Shown in pieces: positions 9,293 through 18,641 of a DNA stretch of 64,000 bases (position 1 is the first letter of the stretch; each line of letters begins with the position of its first letter). The position numbers were made by a program, and so were the translations under genes. The stretch covers positions 1-64,000 of the forward strand of contig CALSNJ010000006.1 in the NCBI GenBank assembly GCA_943787745.1, written 5' to 3'. Below the pieces are notes generated by a model. The model was not told where the DNA came from, searched no databases, and saw nothing but the letters and a program-made list of their open reading frames with translations. The stretch is from an uncultured Alphaproteobacteria bacterium (GTDB taxonomy: Bacteria; Pseudomonadota; Alphaproteobacteria; UBA6615).

Positions 9293-10578
9293 GTCTCACC
9301 TCGCAAGAGATCCAGAGCCGTCCCCGCCATAACCTGCCCGGCGGCGACCATGTCATCGATATCGATATATTCATCGGGCTGATGGGCAAGCTCGAGGATG
9401 CCCGGTCCATAGGCCACGCAATGCTCCAGATTTCCGATCCGCCGGATATGCTTCTGATCATAGGTTCCCGGTGACGCCACATGCCGGGCGGGCTTGCCGA
9501 GCACCTCGGCAATATTGCGATCCAGCGCGCGCACCAATGGCACCTCCGGGTCGGTCATCGTCGGCGGGACCGACCAAAGTTCCTTGAGCGCATAATCAAA
9601 ATCGGGCCGTTCGGCTTTGAGCGCCTCGAGCAATTCCACCACCTCTGACCGGACATCAGCTTCGTCTTCCTCAATCAGATATCGCCGGTCGAGAACGATC
9701 CGGCAACGATCTGCCACAAGCGCGGAGGGAAAACCGTCCGAGAACTCCTGTTCGGGCTGTCCGCCATGGAGCGAATTGAAATTCAGAGTGGACTGCCGGG
9801 CGGCGTCCGGGATGACCGGCATTTCCGTGCGCCGCTGTTCGAGCCGCGGGTAGAGCTCGCGCTCCACCTTCTCGATAAAAGCGCCCATACCACGGATCGC
9901 CGAAACACCCAGAAAGGGCATCGACCCATGGGCAATGTGCCCTTTCACCTCAACTTCGGCCCACCAGACACCTCTGTGGCCCAGACAAACAGCATCCTTG
10001 TAGAGCGGCTCGGGAATGATGACATGGTCCACACGCGGTTTTGAGAAATAGCCACGCTCGGCCAGCCATGCGACCCCGCCATAGCCGCCGGATTCTTCAT
10101 CCACGGTGCCGGAAATCTCGATGGCGCCGGGGAAACTGATCCCGGATTCGAGCAAGGCCTCCATCGCCACAACACTGGCCGCAAGGCCGCCCTTCATGTC
10201 GCAGGTACCACGTCCATAGACGCGCCCGTCGCGGATTTCTCCGCCAAAGGGGTCAACGGTCCAACCCTCACCAGCGGTCACCACATCGATATGGCTGTTG
10301 AAATGCACACAGGGTCCTTTCCCGGTGCCTTCAAACCGGGCGATCACATTTGTCCGCGGATATTCATCGCTGTCCCCCAGCGCGCCCTCGGCGCGCAGAT
10401 ACTCCACCGTGAACCCACGCGATGCGAGGCGCGCCCCGAGAAAACGCGCGCAATCGTCATAGACGTTTCCAGGCGGATTGACCGTGGGGATACGGACAAG
10501 GTCGGCGGTTAAGGCCGCCATCTCGTCCCGCCGTGCGGCGATCAGCCCGAAAAGTTTCTCACGTTCATGGAAAGACAT
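9289..10578 (-). CDS. M20 family deacylase/peptidase (ArgE/DapE-like)
   Basis: 429 residues. Metal ligands of the M20 fold are in place: His in HFNSHIDVV (about residue 94), the bridging Asp in RGTCDMKGG, Glu-Glu in VDEESGG, Glu in IIPEPLY, and a C-terminal His in ELAHQPDEY. The middle block GHIAHGSMP marks the dimerisation lid. It removes an acyl or amino-acid group from an amide. It is probably not true ArgE or DapE; a dedicated dapE lies at 28176. It heads a five-gene operon with the P1 peptidase and importer, so it likely processes the imported compounds. Confidence 0.85.
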   Translation of the reverse strand: MSFHEREKLFGLIAARRDEMAALTADLVRIPTVNPPGNVYDDCARFLGARLASRGFTVEYLRAEGALGDSDEYPRTNVIARFEGTGKGPCVHFNSHIDVVTAGEGWTVDPFGGEIRDGRVYGRGTCDMKGGLAASVVAMEALLESGISFPGAIEISGTVDEESGGYGGVAWLAERGYFSKPRVDHVIIPEPLYKDAVCLGHRGVWWAEVEVKGHIAHGSMPFLGVSAIRGMGAFIEKVERELYPRLEQRRTEMPVIPDAARQSTLNFNSLHGGQPEQEFSDGFPSALVADRCRIVLDRRYLIEEDEADVRSEVVELLEALKAERPDFDYALKELWSVPPTMTDPEVPLVRALDRNIAEVLGKPARHVASPGTYDQKHIRRIGNLEHCVAYGPGILELAHQPDEYIDIDDMVAAGQVMAGTALDLLRGET

Positions 10579-10617
10579 GCCCCAAGCTAATGCGGTTCAT
10601 TCCCTTGGGACAAGACC

Positions 10618-11487
10618 CTAGGACGGACCGTCCACTTCGTTCAGGGACCAATCATAGTCGAAATCCGAAATCTCGAGCACCAGTCGCAACTGTTCGCGAA
10701 AGTCCGGCTTCGCATACTGGCGCAGATGCGCAAGAATTCCTGTCTCGTTGCCCCCGAAATCCTCTTCGAACCAGTCATAGATGCTCGAGACTGTCAGTGC
10801 GCCGTTCTGCAGGCTGGCGCCCCGCGGATGGTTCACATACGCGACGGCATTTTCCGTCAGCAGGCCGTCAACATTGTCCGCCGTGTAAGCCGTGGTCAGC
10901 AGATTGGGGCACCCGATCGACGCACAATTGACACCATAGTGTATGCGCGGGTCACGCCAGATCGGCCGCAAAATACGGTGCTCCATGTCATTGAGAGACA
11001 ATTCCTCTCCCTCAACAGTGACCAGCTTCTTGTCCCAGGGTCCGATCGAGAAGAACCCTGGTGAAATTTTAATGTCGAGGATTGAGTCTGTCGGATAGTG
11101 ATCGAGGATCACCTGCACCGTCAGCGCATTGTAGAAGTTGATCCAGTACGCGAGTTGTTCACCACGATTGAGGCTGCTGACCGGCGTGGCCGAGAGGGCC
11201 GCGACATAGCCATCAAGCGCCGGACGGTCCGCATCTCTCAGACCGGCATAGTCGAACCGGGTGACACCGTCCGCGTTCGGACGCGCATAACGCCCCAACA
11301 GGCGCGACCAGCTGCCATGGTCCACAATCATAATGGATGCCGGGTCATGGGCCTCCCAGCGCGGCCAGAGGTCTGATTTGGGCGCAGCGGTGGCCATCGA
11401 CGTGGCGGCGACAAGCGTGAACAGCGCCACAAGAGCTCCGATATACACTGATCGGGCCGAAGCGCGAAAAAGGCGAATATTTGTCAT
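10618..11487 (-). CDS. Exported DUF547 protein
   Basis: 289 residues beginning MTNIRLFRASARSVYIGALVALFTLV, a signal peptide ending near ATAAPK. The DUF547 core follows: YWINFYNALTVQVILDHYP, DKKLVTVEGEELSLNDMEHRIL, the WRDPRIHYGVNCASIGCPNL block with its conserved Cys pair, and a C-terminal YDWFEEDFGG segment. The frame stays open to 11697, but the added 70 residues do not look like protein of this family, so 11487 is chosen. The function of DUF547 is not established. The location is predicted periplasmic or membrane-attached. Confidence 0.8.
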   Translation of the reverse strand: MTNIRLFRASARSVYIGALVALFTLVAATSMATAAPKSDLWPRWEAHDPASIMIVDHGSWSRLLGRYARPNADGVTRFDYAGLRDADRPALDGYVAALSATPVSSLNRGEQLAYWINFYNALTVQVILDHYPTDSILDIKISPGFFSIGPWDKKLVTVEGEELSLNDMEHRILRPIWRDPRIHYGVNCASIGCPNLLTTAYTADNVDGLLTENAVAYVNHPRGASLQNGALTVSSIYDWFEEDFGGNETGILAHLRQYAKPDFREQLRLVLEISDFDYDWSLNEVDGPS

Positions 11488-11606
11488 ATCAGGAATGTTG
11501 GTACGCACCGGCAAAACAAAACCCGTGTTCACGCCGATTTGAGTGAACAACATACAGAAACCGAGATCATCGACACCCGCCGTCAGGAGCGGCAAACTGC
11601 ACAACG

Positions 11607-12038
11607 ATGCAGCCAAGACCTTGTTCATTCTCGCTCGAACCCGATGAGCGCCTTCTCGTTTTCGACGGTATCTGCCGATTGTGCAGCGGATGGGCACGGT
11701 TTGTACTTCGCTACGATCACCAGCGAAAAATAACGATGACCACCGTTCAGTCCGAAACCGGCCAGAACATCCTCAGGGAACTCCAGCTGGATACGATCTC
11801 ACCCGAGAGCATTGTCTTTCTCGACAAAGGCACAGCTTATTTCGGTAGCGATGCCATCTTCAGGATCATCCGCGAGCTGTCAGCCGGGTGGCAGGTTTTC
11901 CGCATCTTCGAATTGGTCCCGCTTTCCATTCGCGACTGGGTATATCTCAAGATCGCGCGAAACCGATACCGGCTGTTTGGAAAACGACAAATCTGTTTCA
12001 TCCCCACGCCCGAAAACAGCGCGCGCTTCCGAGATTAG
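11607..12038 (+). CDS. DCC-family thiol-disulfide oxidoreductase-like protein (DUF393)
   Basis: 143 residues. The thioredoxin-like motif is FDGICRLCSGW near residue 20, a CxxC pair typical of the DCC family (named after its DxxCxxC sequence). The rest follows family order: VFLDKGTAYFGSDAIFRIIREL, then IRDWVYLKIARNRYRLFGKR. It is probably cytoplasmic and redox-active, with unknown substrates. It is divergent from the DUF547 gene by 119 bases and converges on the broken sensor-kinase gene. Confidence 0.8.
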   Translation: MQPRPCSFSLEPDERLLVFDGICRLCSGWARFVLRYDHQRKITMTTVQSETGQNILRELQLDTISPESIVFLDKGTAYFGSDAIFRIIRELSAGWQVFRIFELVPLSIRDWVYLKIARNRYRLFGKRQICFIPTPENSARFRD

Positions 12039-12059
12039 TCCCGGGCTCCGATTGGCTTC

Positions 12060-13482
12060 TTAGTCTACGGTCGGGAATGTCAGGCGAAAGACCGTTCCGT
12101 CATCGCCGGAGGATGCGAGAATGAGCTCTCCCCCATGGGCACGCATGACATCCCGTGCGATGACAAGGCCAAGCCCGGTGCCGCCCTTGCGTGCCGACCC
12201 CTTGAAGGGTTTGAACAGGCCTTCACGCGCCGCACTGGCAAGACCGGGACCGTCATCGGCCGCATCAATCGAAATTCCCGGATCGAGGGTTTCCACCACC
12301 CGCAAGGTGACCTGCCGGGCACCGGCCTCGAAGGCGTTGCGCCCGAGATTGGCAAACACGCGATAGACCTGATCGCGGTCGGCCTCAATGATAACATCGG
12401 CCGGGACGTCATTGATGACCCGGGGTCCCGCGCAGGGTGCCGCGATCGCTATCCTGGTTCGAGAACCGCGAGGTCCGAGACGACCTCATCGAGCAGCTCA
12501 CGCAGGCGAAAGCGCGCAAGGGTCAGTTCAGGGCCTTCGTCACGGGCATAGTTCAGGGTCTGTGTACACAAGCCGATGGCACGATCAATCGCCTGAATCA
12601 GAGGTGCGGCCACGCGTTTGACCTCCGGGTTGTCGACACCCGAGAGCCGGTCCGACAACAGCACCGCCGTCGACAAAATGCCGCGCAGATCATGATTGAT
12701 CTTGCTCACCGCCGACCCGAGCGCAGCCAGATGCTCCTGCTGACGCAGCGCACCCCGCAGGTCGCGTTGCATTTCGGCCAGAACCGATTGGGCCACGCCG
12801 ATCTCATCATCACGCCGGGTCTTCGAATGACCCCGCGCGACAGATCCTTGGGATCTTGCGAAAACCGGGTGATGTCTTCGGTCATGCGGCGCATTGGACG
12901 CACCATCATCCATTGCAGTGCGAGGTAGAGCAACGCACCGGTGATCAGCGAAATGACAATCGACAAAAGCAGGATGTTTCGCGAATGGGTAATCATGTCA
13001 TGGCGCAACAGCGCCTCATTCAGAATCACCTCAACCGCCAGATCGGAATCCTGTGTGGTCGGACTGATCAGGCGCAACGTCGGATCCCCCGAGCGCATCA
13101 TTGTCGCAAACGCAGCACCAATATCCTGAAACAGGCTTTGGTCGGACAGATTGACTGTCACGTCGACGGGTGGTGGCGGCGCGGAATACAACAGCAATCG
13201 ACGATCTTCACGCAGGAGCACCACGGCATAGGCCTGAGCGCGCGCAAGAAGTTCGGCTTTGAGCTCCTCGCTCACAAGCTCTGCCGGCGCAGCTTCCAGC
13301 GCAAGCACGGCAAGATGGGCTGAATCGGCCTGATCGGTCAGCCAGTTGATCCGAAAACTGGCAATCGAGGGTGCATAGATCAGAATCTCCGCCAGCATGA
13401 CGAAAGCGATCGTCAAAACCAGCAGCCGGGCCGATAGAGAACGTGCGAACGGCGGGAGTGAAAATTTACGCGACCGGATCAT
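12060..13482 (-). pseudogene. Sensor histidine kinase, two apparent frameshifts
   Basis: The pieces lie in three frames. Frame one (from ATG 13482) holds a membrane span at residues ~19-41, a ~125-residue periplasmic region, a second span at ~169-190 and the start of HAMP. Near 12817 the HAMP continues in another frame (RRDDEIGVAQSVLAEMQRDL) with the HisKA box NHDLRG. At 12452 it shifts again to NLGRNA (N box), DDGPG (G1) and GTGLGLVIARDV (G2), ending at 12060. Adding one base at each site gives a complete kinase of about 474 residues. All motifs are intact, so either sequencing errors or very recent decay explains it. No regulator gene is adjacent; the flavoprotein gene is 48 bases upstream. 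Confidence 0.8.
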
Positions 13483-13530
13483 GGCGCGCGCATACTTAGC
13501 AGAAAAGCGGGAGAACGGTTAGTCGTTCGA

Positions 13531-14962
13531 CTAGCCAAACTTTGCCAGCAGCCGCACAATCTTCCGGGTCCGGTCCGAAAAGAGCGAGGGCGTGTAATAC
13601 GACCCGGCAGCCCGCTTGTTGATCTCCCCGCGTGTCGGATAGGGGACAATCATCTGCGCAACAGCGCCGATTTTCATTTTCTGGGAAATGGCGAGAATCC
13701 AGGGCTGGATCAGTTCGCCCGCCTGCGGACCCACCATCCCGGCACCCAATATGCGGCCCTTACGGCCGACCACAACCTTCAAAAACCCATCAGTGCGGCG
13801 CTCGGTTCGGGCACGATCAATCTCGTCAAACGACGACGTCACCACTCGCACATCATCGCCATAGGCCTCCCTTGCTGCCGCTTCGGTCATGCCGACATTG
13901 GCAAGCTCGGGGTCGGTATAGGTCACCCAGGGCACAGCGTCGTAGTTCAGCTTGGAAGGCAAACGGAACAGAACGTTCTTGATCACGATGCCCGCGTGAT
14001 AACCCGCCACATGGGTGAACTGGTACTTCCCCGCGACATCACCCACGGCAAAAACGCGCTTGTTGGTCGTACGCAACCGGGCATCCACTTCGATTCCCCG
14101 CCGGTCATGAACAATACCAGCCGCATCCAGATCAAGGCTCGAAAGATTGGGCGCACGTCCGGCGGCCACAAGGATGTGGCTTCCGTCCACGTCAAAGCTT
14201 TTGCCGTCATATTCACACGAGACACGGACGCCGCCCTCGACTGATTTCACAGAAACGACTTTCGCACCCTCATGAATCACAATGCCTTCGGCTTCAAGGC
14301 GCGCGCGCACAACGGCAACCAGTTCCCTGTCATCAGGACCCATGATCTTCATCGCCTCGAGCACTGTGACTTTTGCACCCAACTGACGATGGGCCTGCGC
14401 CATCTCGAGGCCAATCGGACCGCCCCCCACAACAATCAGGTGCGTCGGGCAATGCGCGCTGGTTGAACACGGTTTCGTTGCTCAGGAACGGTACATCCGC
14501 GAGCCCCGGGATCGGTGGCACCGCCGGTGAAGATCCTGTTGCGATCACGAAACGGCGGGCCCGAACTTTCGTTCCATTCTCGCCGATCACCTCTCGCGGC
14601 CCGGAAAAACGCGCCCCCTCCTCATAAACCTCGACACCGAGATCCTGAAAACGTTCGACGCTGTCATGTGGTGCAATCCCGTCAATCACGCCGTGGACGT
14701 GGTCGTGGACCGCCGCGAAATCGATATCAGCAGATCCGCCGCCAACCCCGAACTGCGAGGTGTGGCCGTAATGCGCGGCCGCGTGGCCCGCCGCGAGCAG
14801 GGCCTTGGAGGGCACACAACCATAGTTGAGACAGTCGCCCCCCATCTTGCCGCGCTCAAACAGCGCAACACTGGCCCCCATCTGGACGGCCCCAGCCGCG
14901 ACGGACAGACCGCCCGAACCGGCACCAATCACACATATATCGACATTACGAATTTCGCTCAT
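13531..14962 (-). pseudogene. Lpd/MerA-like flavoprotein disulfide reductase, one apparent frameshift
   Basis: The N-terminal part (14962 down to about 14443) has the FAD site GAGSGGLSVAAGA and the redox-active pair GGDCLNYGCVPSK. The C-terminal part, in another frame, has the NAD site VVGGGPIGLEMAQ, the FAD-binding VFAVGDVAGKYQFTHVAGYHAG, and the dimerisation domain. Removing one base near 14443 joins them as ALPDHLIVVGGGPIG, the expected family sequence, giving about 476 residues. In the dimer interface the classical HxHPTxxE active-site loop reads VPYPTRGE, so the catalytic His is Tyr. The TVP38-family gene 51 bases upstream is a frequent partner of such MerA-like proteins. The frameshift may be a sequence error. 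Confidence 0.82.
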
Positions 14963-15013
14963 GACTTTGTCACCATGACTTGTAGGGAGGGAAAACAGGC
15001 AACCGGGGCGGGA

Positions 15014-15766
15014 TCAGGCGGATGCCTTTTTCCGCGCCTGATATTTTTTGTAGATCACCGGGATCAGAGATAGCAGTGCAAGTGCGATCAGCGGCCCGAG
15101 AACATCGGGCTGAAAGATGATTCCCAGATTGGGGTTCTCACCCGCATCCAGCAATGCGCCCAGCCCATTGCCGACCGAGGCGAAGACGAATGTTCCCGGA
15201 ATAATTCCAATAAAGGTTCCGATTACATATGTGCCCGTGGAGACGCCAAGAAAAGCGGGCACCAGATTCACCAGCCAGAACGGAAACAGCGGAACAAGCC
15301 GCAACACCAAAAGGTAGCTCAGTGCATTTTCACGAAAACCATCCTCCATCTTGGTCAGGAAGGGTCCGGCTTTGGCCTCCAACAAATCACCCAGTGCGGA
15401 ACGCGCAATCAGGAACAGAGCCGTTGCCCCGATGGTCGCGCCCACCACAACAGTCAATCCCCCCACGACGGTGCCGAACAAAAATCCCCCGGCCAGCGTC
15501 ATGATGACGCCCCCGGGAAAAGAGAATGCGACCACAACGGCATAGAGTGCACCGAATGCCAAGATCGCCAGGACACCATTCTCGGCCACAAGTTCCTGCA
15601 ACATCCCGCGGTTTTGTTTGAGCGCTTCCAGGGAAATAAAGCGGTTAAGGTCAAACACAAAGTACAGAACAAGCCCCGCCACCAGAATTGCCAGGGGCAG
15701 GATTCGTTTGAATAAACCGACGCGCGAAGGCGTCGGGGCGGGATCATGAATTTCGGTATTGCCCAT
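15014..15766 (-). CDS. TVP38/TMEM64 family membrane protein
   Basis: 250 residues with about five to six membrane spans. The SNARE-associated/DedA-like core is visible as AVVVAFSFPGGVIMTLAGGFLFG, then GATIGATALFLIARSALGD, and the conserved VLRLVPLFPFWLVNLVPAFLGVSTGTYVIGTFIGIIPGTFVFASVG block, which contains the family Pro and Gly residues of the re-entrant loops. Such proteins are thought to move or flip lipids or ions. ATG at 15766 gives a short cytoplasmic N-terminus; a start at 15832 adds an unlikely leader. It precedes the flavoprotein gene on the same strand. Confidence 0.88.
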   Translation of the reverse strand: MGNTEIHDPAPTPSRVGLFKRILPLAILVAGLVLYFVFDLNRFISLEALKQNRGMLQELVAENGVLAILAFGALYAVVVAFSFPGGVIMTLAGGFLFGTVVGGLTVVVGATIGATALFLIARSALGDLLEAKAGPFLTKMEDGFRENALSYLLVLRLVPLFPFWLVNLVPAFLGVSTGTYVIGTFIGIIPGTFVFASVGNGLGALLDAGENPNLGIIFQPDVLGPLIALALLSLIPVIYKKYQARKKASA

Positions 15767-15872
15767 CGTGAAACGTACCTTTCTTGTTGCGACCCTACTT
15801 GGGGCAATATGCGCGATGGAGCCATTCACCAATGCGTGAGAATTGTTATCGCACTAACACCGCGAACACGCG

Positions 15873-15901
15873 TTGACTTCCATCCCCTGAGTTCGTATAC
15901 C
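15873..15901 (+). promoter_or_regulatory. Sigma-70-type promoter for rpmH
   Basis: TTGACT at 15873-15878 and TATACC at 15896-15901 are separated by 17 bases, close to the housekeeping consensus. The predicted start of transcription lies some 35-40 bases before the rpmH start at 15945. It sits in the divergent gap between the TVP38 gene and rpmH. No cluster of DnaA boxes is seen here. Confidence 0.7.
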
Positions 15902-15944
15902 GCGCGCCTAATTGCAAAGCCCTTGAAGGCAATGGAGAATTCGC

Positions 15945-16079
15945 GTGAAGCGGACATTTCAACCAAGCAATCTTGTGCGCAAGCGCCGCCATGGTTTCCG
16001 GTCCCGTATGAAAACGGTCGGCGGACGCCGAGTTTTGGCGCGTCGGCGTGCACGCGGGCGTAAAAACCTCAGCGCCTGA
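15945..16079 (+). CDS. rpmH: 50S ribosomal protein L34
   Basis: A 44-residue basic protein starting at GTG: (M)[17 protein letters not shown], then [25 protein letters not shown] in two blocks. This is the full L34 sequence pattern. GGAG at 15934-15937 lies 7 bases before the GTG, supporting this start; no in-frame ATG fits. It heads the conserved rpmH-rnpA-yidD-yidC run and has a good promoter upstream. Confidence 0.97.
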   Translation: MKRTFQPSNLVRKRRHGFRSRMKTVGGRRVLARRRARGRKNLSA

Positions 16080-16133
16080 ACGGCGTCGCACGTGAATTCT
16101 TCGCGTGGACACGATCATCGGGATTGACGAGCT

Positions 16134-16562
16134 ATGGACACGACGGCGCTGGAAACGACGCCGCAGGCGGGATATCGGAATATCTCGCACGTAGCGCGTT
16201 TGCCCAAAAGGTCTGATTTTCTGCGGATTGCGGCTCAAAAACGTCGCTGGGCGGCCCCGGGGCTTGTTCTTCAGGTCGCACCGCGCCCTGAAGATGCAGT
16301 GGTCCGGGACGGCGATATTCGCGTCGGATTCACCGCAACGCGAAAAGTGGGTGGTGCGGTGACACGAAACCGGTCACGGCGTCGACTTCGGGCAGCTGTC
16401 AGACAGGTCATCACCCGATCCGCCCGAAACGACTGCGACTATGTGGTCATCGTGCGAGCCGCGACAGCGACCCGTCCTTTTGACAAACTGGTTTCCGACC
16501 TTGAGATCGCGCTCAAAAAATGCGACGCGTTCGCACCGGCCCTAGAAAGCGACGTAGAATGA
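16134..16562 (+). CDS. rnpA: Ribonuclease P protein component
   Basis: 142 residues, slightly long for the family because of an N-terminal extension of about 20. The RNase P protein binds the M1 RNA and helps mature tRNA 5' ends. Motifs: LPKRSDFLRIAAQKRRW, IRVGFTATRKVGGAVTRNR and the RNR signature helix RNRSRRRLRAAVRQV. It lies 54 bases after rpmH and its stop overlaps the yidD start (ATGA). Confidence 0.94.
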   Translation: MDTTALETTPQAGYRNISHVARLPKRSDFLRIAAQKRRWAAPGLVLQVAPRPEDAVVRDGDIRVGFTATRKVGGAVTRNRSRRRLRAAVRQVITRSARNDCDYVVIVRAATATRPFDKLVSDLEIALKKCDAFAPALESDVE

Positions 16563-16861
16563 CATTCCTATCGCGGACATCAGTCCTGTTTCTCAAGATA
16601 CCAATCTGGTTCTGGCAGTGGGTTATCTCACCCGTGGTCGGAACCAATTGTCGCTATGCGCCGAGTTGTTCTCATTACGCAATCGAAGCTCTGACCCGGC
16701 ACGGCCCCTTCAAGGGTGCCTGGCTGGCAGCACGACGCCTGACATCATGCAATCCGTGGGGCGGTGCCGGATACGATCCGGTACCCGAAAACTGCGGCCA
16801 CAAATCTCATTCACATCTCGACAACGAACACGGTGTTTCCGTGTCGCATCCAGGGGCCTGA
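16559..16861 (+). CDS. yidD: Membrane protein insertion efficiency factor YidD
   Basis: 100 residues. An amphipathic N-terminus (LFLKIPIWFWQWVISP) precedes the conserved core CRYAPSCSHYAIEALTRHG and the CNPWGGAGYDPVP motif with three Cys typical of YidD. It assists YidC-dependent insertion of inner-membrane proteins. ATG at 16559 overlaps the rnpA stop by 4 bases, so coupling is likely. The C-terminal tail of about 20 residues after PVP is variable. Confidence 0.94.
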   Translation: MTFLSRTSVLFLKIPIWFWQWVISPVVGTNCRYAPSCSHYAIEALTRHGPFKGAWLAARRLTSCNPWGGAGYDPVPENCGHKSHSHLDNEHGVSVSHPGA

Positions 16862-16867
16862 CGCGCG

Positions 16868-18637
16868 ATGGACCAAAAGAACCTTATCCTCGCGATCGCA
16901 TTGTCGCTCGCCATTCTGCTCGGTTGGCAAACGCTGGTTGAAAAACCCAAGCAGGAGCAGGCCGAAGCCGAACGCCAGCGTGTCGAACTCGCCGCTGGCC
17001 GGGACCCCAATACAATCGGTGTTCCCTCCCTGCCAGCGCCCGGACAAACTGCCCCCGCAGCAACCGCAACCGGCCCGCGTGACCGCGCAGAGGTAATCAG
17101 CGAAACCCGCGCAGATCGTATTGATGTCGAGACTCGCTCCTACCGGGGTTCAATCAACCTGACTGGCGGACGGTTTGACGATCTGACCTTGCGCAATTAT
17201 CGCCAGACCGTCGAACCCAACAGTCCAAGCATTACCCTGCTGTCTCCCCGCGGCTCACTAAACCCATATTTCGCAGAGTTCGGATGGCTGACTGGCAACG
17301 GTGCCGTCACCGGCGGTGGCCAGACCAAATGGACCACGACCCAGAACACACTGACCGAGGAAACTCCGGTCGTGCTGACCGCCCGTACAGATGATGGCCT
17401 GCAGTTGACGCGCACCATCGCTGTTGATGACAGCTACATGTTTACGATCAACGACAAGATCGAAAATGTCAGCAATGCCCCTGTGAATGTGAGCCCGTTT
17501 GGGCGCGTGACACGCGTCAATACGCCCGAAACACGCGGCTTCTTCATCCTGCACGAAGGTCCCATCGGCGTGCTCGATGACCAACTGCATGAGATCGACT
17601 ACGACGACCTGGAGGACGAACCTGAACGCCCGGAGACCTTCGAATCAAAAGGTGGCTGGCTTGGGTTTACCGACACCTATTGGCTCACGGCCCTCATTCC
17701 GGACCAGAACGAGCAGATTGATGCGCGTTTCCTTTACGACACCACAGGTGCTGGTGCCGACCTGTATCAGACCGATTACCGCGGCACAGCAACACCACTC
17801 GCACCCGGTGAAAGCCTGGAAAAAACAAACCGGTTTTTTGCTGGTGCCAAGGTCTTCAAGACGCTTGAAGCCTACCGGGACGCTCTCGGCATAGAACGCT
17901 TCGAATTGTCGATCGATTTCGGCTGGTTCTTCTTCCTGACCAAACCGCTCCTGAATGTGATCATCTTCTCGGCCAACTGGCTGGGCAATTTCGGCCTCGC
18001 CATTCTAGCCGTGACCGTTGTGATCAAGCTTTTCTTCTTCCCACTGGCGAACAAGTCCTACCGCGCCATGAGTGCCATGAAAGCGCTGCAGCCGAAAATG
18101 ACCGAGCTGCGCGAGAAGTATGCCGACGACAAACAGCAGATGCAGAAAGAGCTGATGGGGATGTATCGGCGTGAAAAGGTCAATCCGGTTTCGGGTTGCC
18201 TGCCGATTGTGTTGCAGATTCCCGTCTTCTTTGCGCTCTACAAGGTGTTGTTCATCTCCATCGAGATGCGCCACGCGCCGTTCTTTGGCTGGGTCAAGGA
18301 TTTGTCCGCGCCAGATCCGCTTAATATCTTCACCCTGTTTGGCGCCATTCCCTGGGACCCACCGACCTTCCTGGCGCTCGGTATCTGGCCGATTCTCATG
18401 GGCCTGACCATGTTCGCACAGCAAAAGCTGAACCCCGCACCTGCGGACCCGGTTCAAGCACGAATCTTCATGTTCATGCCTCTGATTTTCACGTTCTTCC
18501 TGGCCAGTTTCCCGGTCGGGCTGGTGATCTACTGGACGTGGAACAACTTGCTTTCAATCACTCAGCAATACGTCATCATGAGACGCATGGGTGTTTCTGT
18601 CGGCGGCGGCAAAACCAAAGAGACCAAAGAAGAGTGA
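16868..18637 (+). CDS. yidC: Membrane protein insertase YidC
   Basis: 589 residues, the normal size for Gram-negative YidC. It has an N-terminal anchor (LILAIALSLAILLGWQTLV), a large periplasmic beta domain (residues ~55-340), and the conserved five-span core. The core includes NWLGNFGLAILAVTVVIKLFFFPLANKSYRAMSAMKALQP, EKVNPVSGCLPIVLQIPVFFALYKVL and a final FPVGLVIYWTWNNLLSITQQ span. The hydrophilic-groove Arg is probably within the first core span area. It starts 6 bases after yidD and is followed by engB. Confidence 0.97.
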   Translation: MDQKNLILAIALSLAILLGWQTLVEKPKQEQAEAERQRVELAAGRDPNTIGVPSLPAPGQTAPAATATGPRDRAEVISETRADRIDVETRSYRGSINLTGGRFDDLTLRNYRQTVEPNSPSITLLSPRGSLNPYFAEFGWLTGNGAVTGGGQTKWTTTQNTLTEETPVVLTARTDDGLQLTRTIAVDDSYMFTINDKIENVSNAPVNVSPFGRVTRVNTPETRGFFILHEGPIGVLDDQLHEIDYDDLEDEPERPETFESKGGWLGFTDTYWLTALIPDQNEQIDARFLYDTTGAGADLYQTDYRGTATPLAPGESLEKTNRFFAGAKVFKTLEAYRDALGIERFELSIDFGWFFFLTKPLLNVIIFSANWLGNFGLAILAVTVVIKLFFFPLANKSYRAMSAMKALQPKMTELREKYADDKQQMQKELMGMYRREKVNPVSGCLPIVLQIPVFFALYKVLFISIEMRHAPFFGWVKDLSAPDPLNIFTLFGAIPWDPPTFLALGIWPILMGLTMFAQQKLNPAPADPVQARIFMFMPLIFTFFLASFPVGLVIYWTWNNLLSITQQYVIMRRMGVSVGGGKTKETKEE

Positions 18638-18641
18638 CGCT

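Noticed and set aside
15767-15944. Possible replication origin near rpmH
   Set aside because: Only one loose TTATC match and no DnaA-box cluster or AT-rich unwinding region; dnaA and parAB are not nearby.
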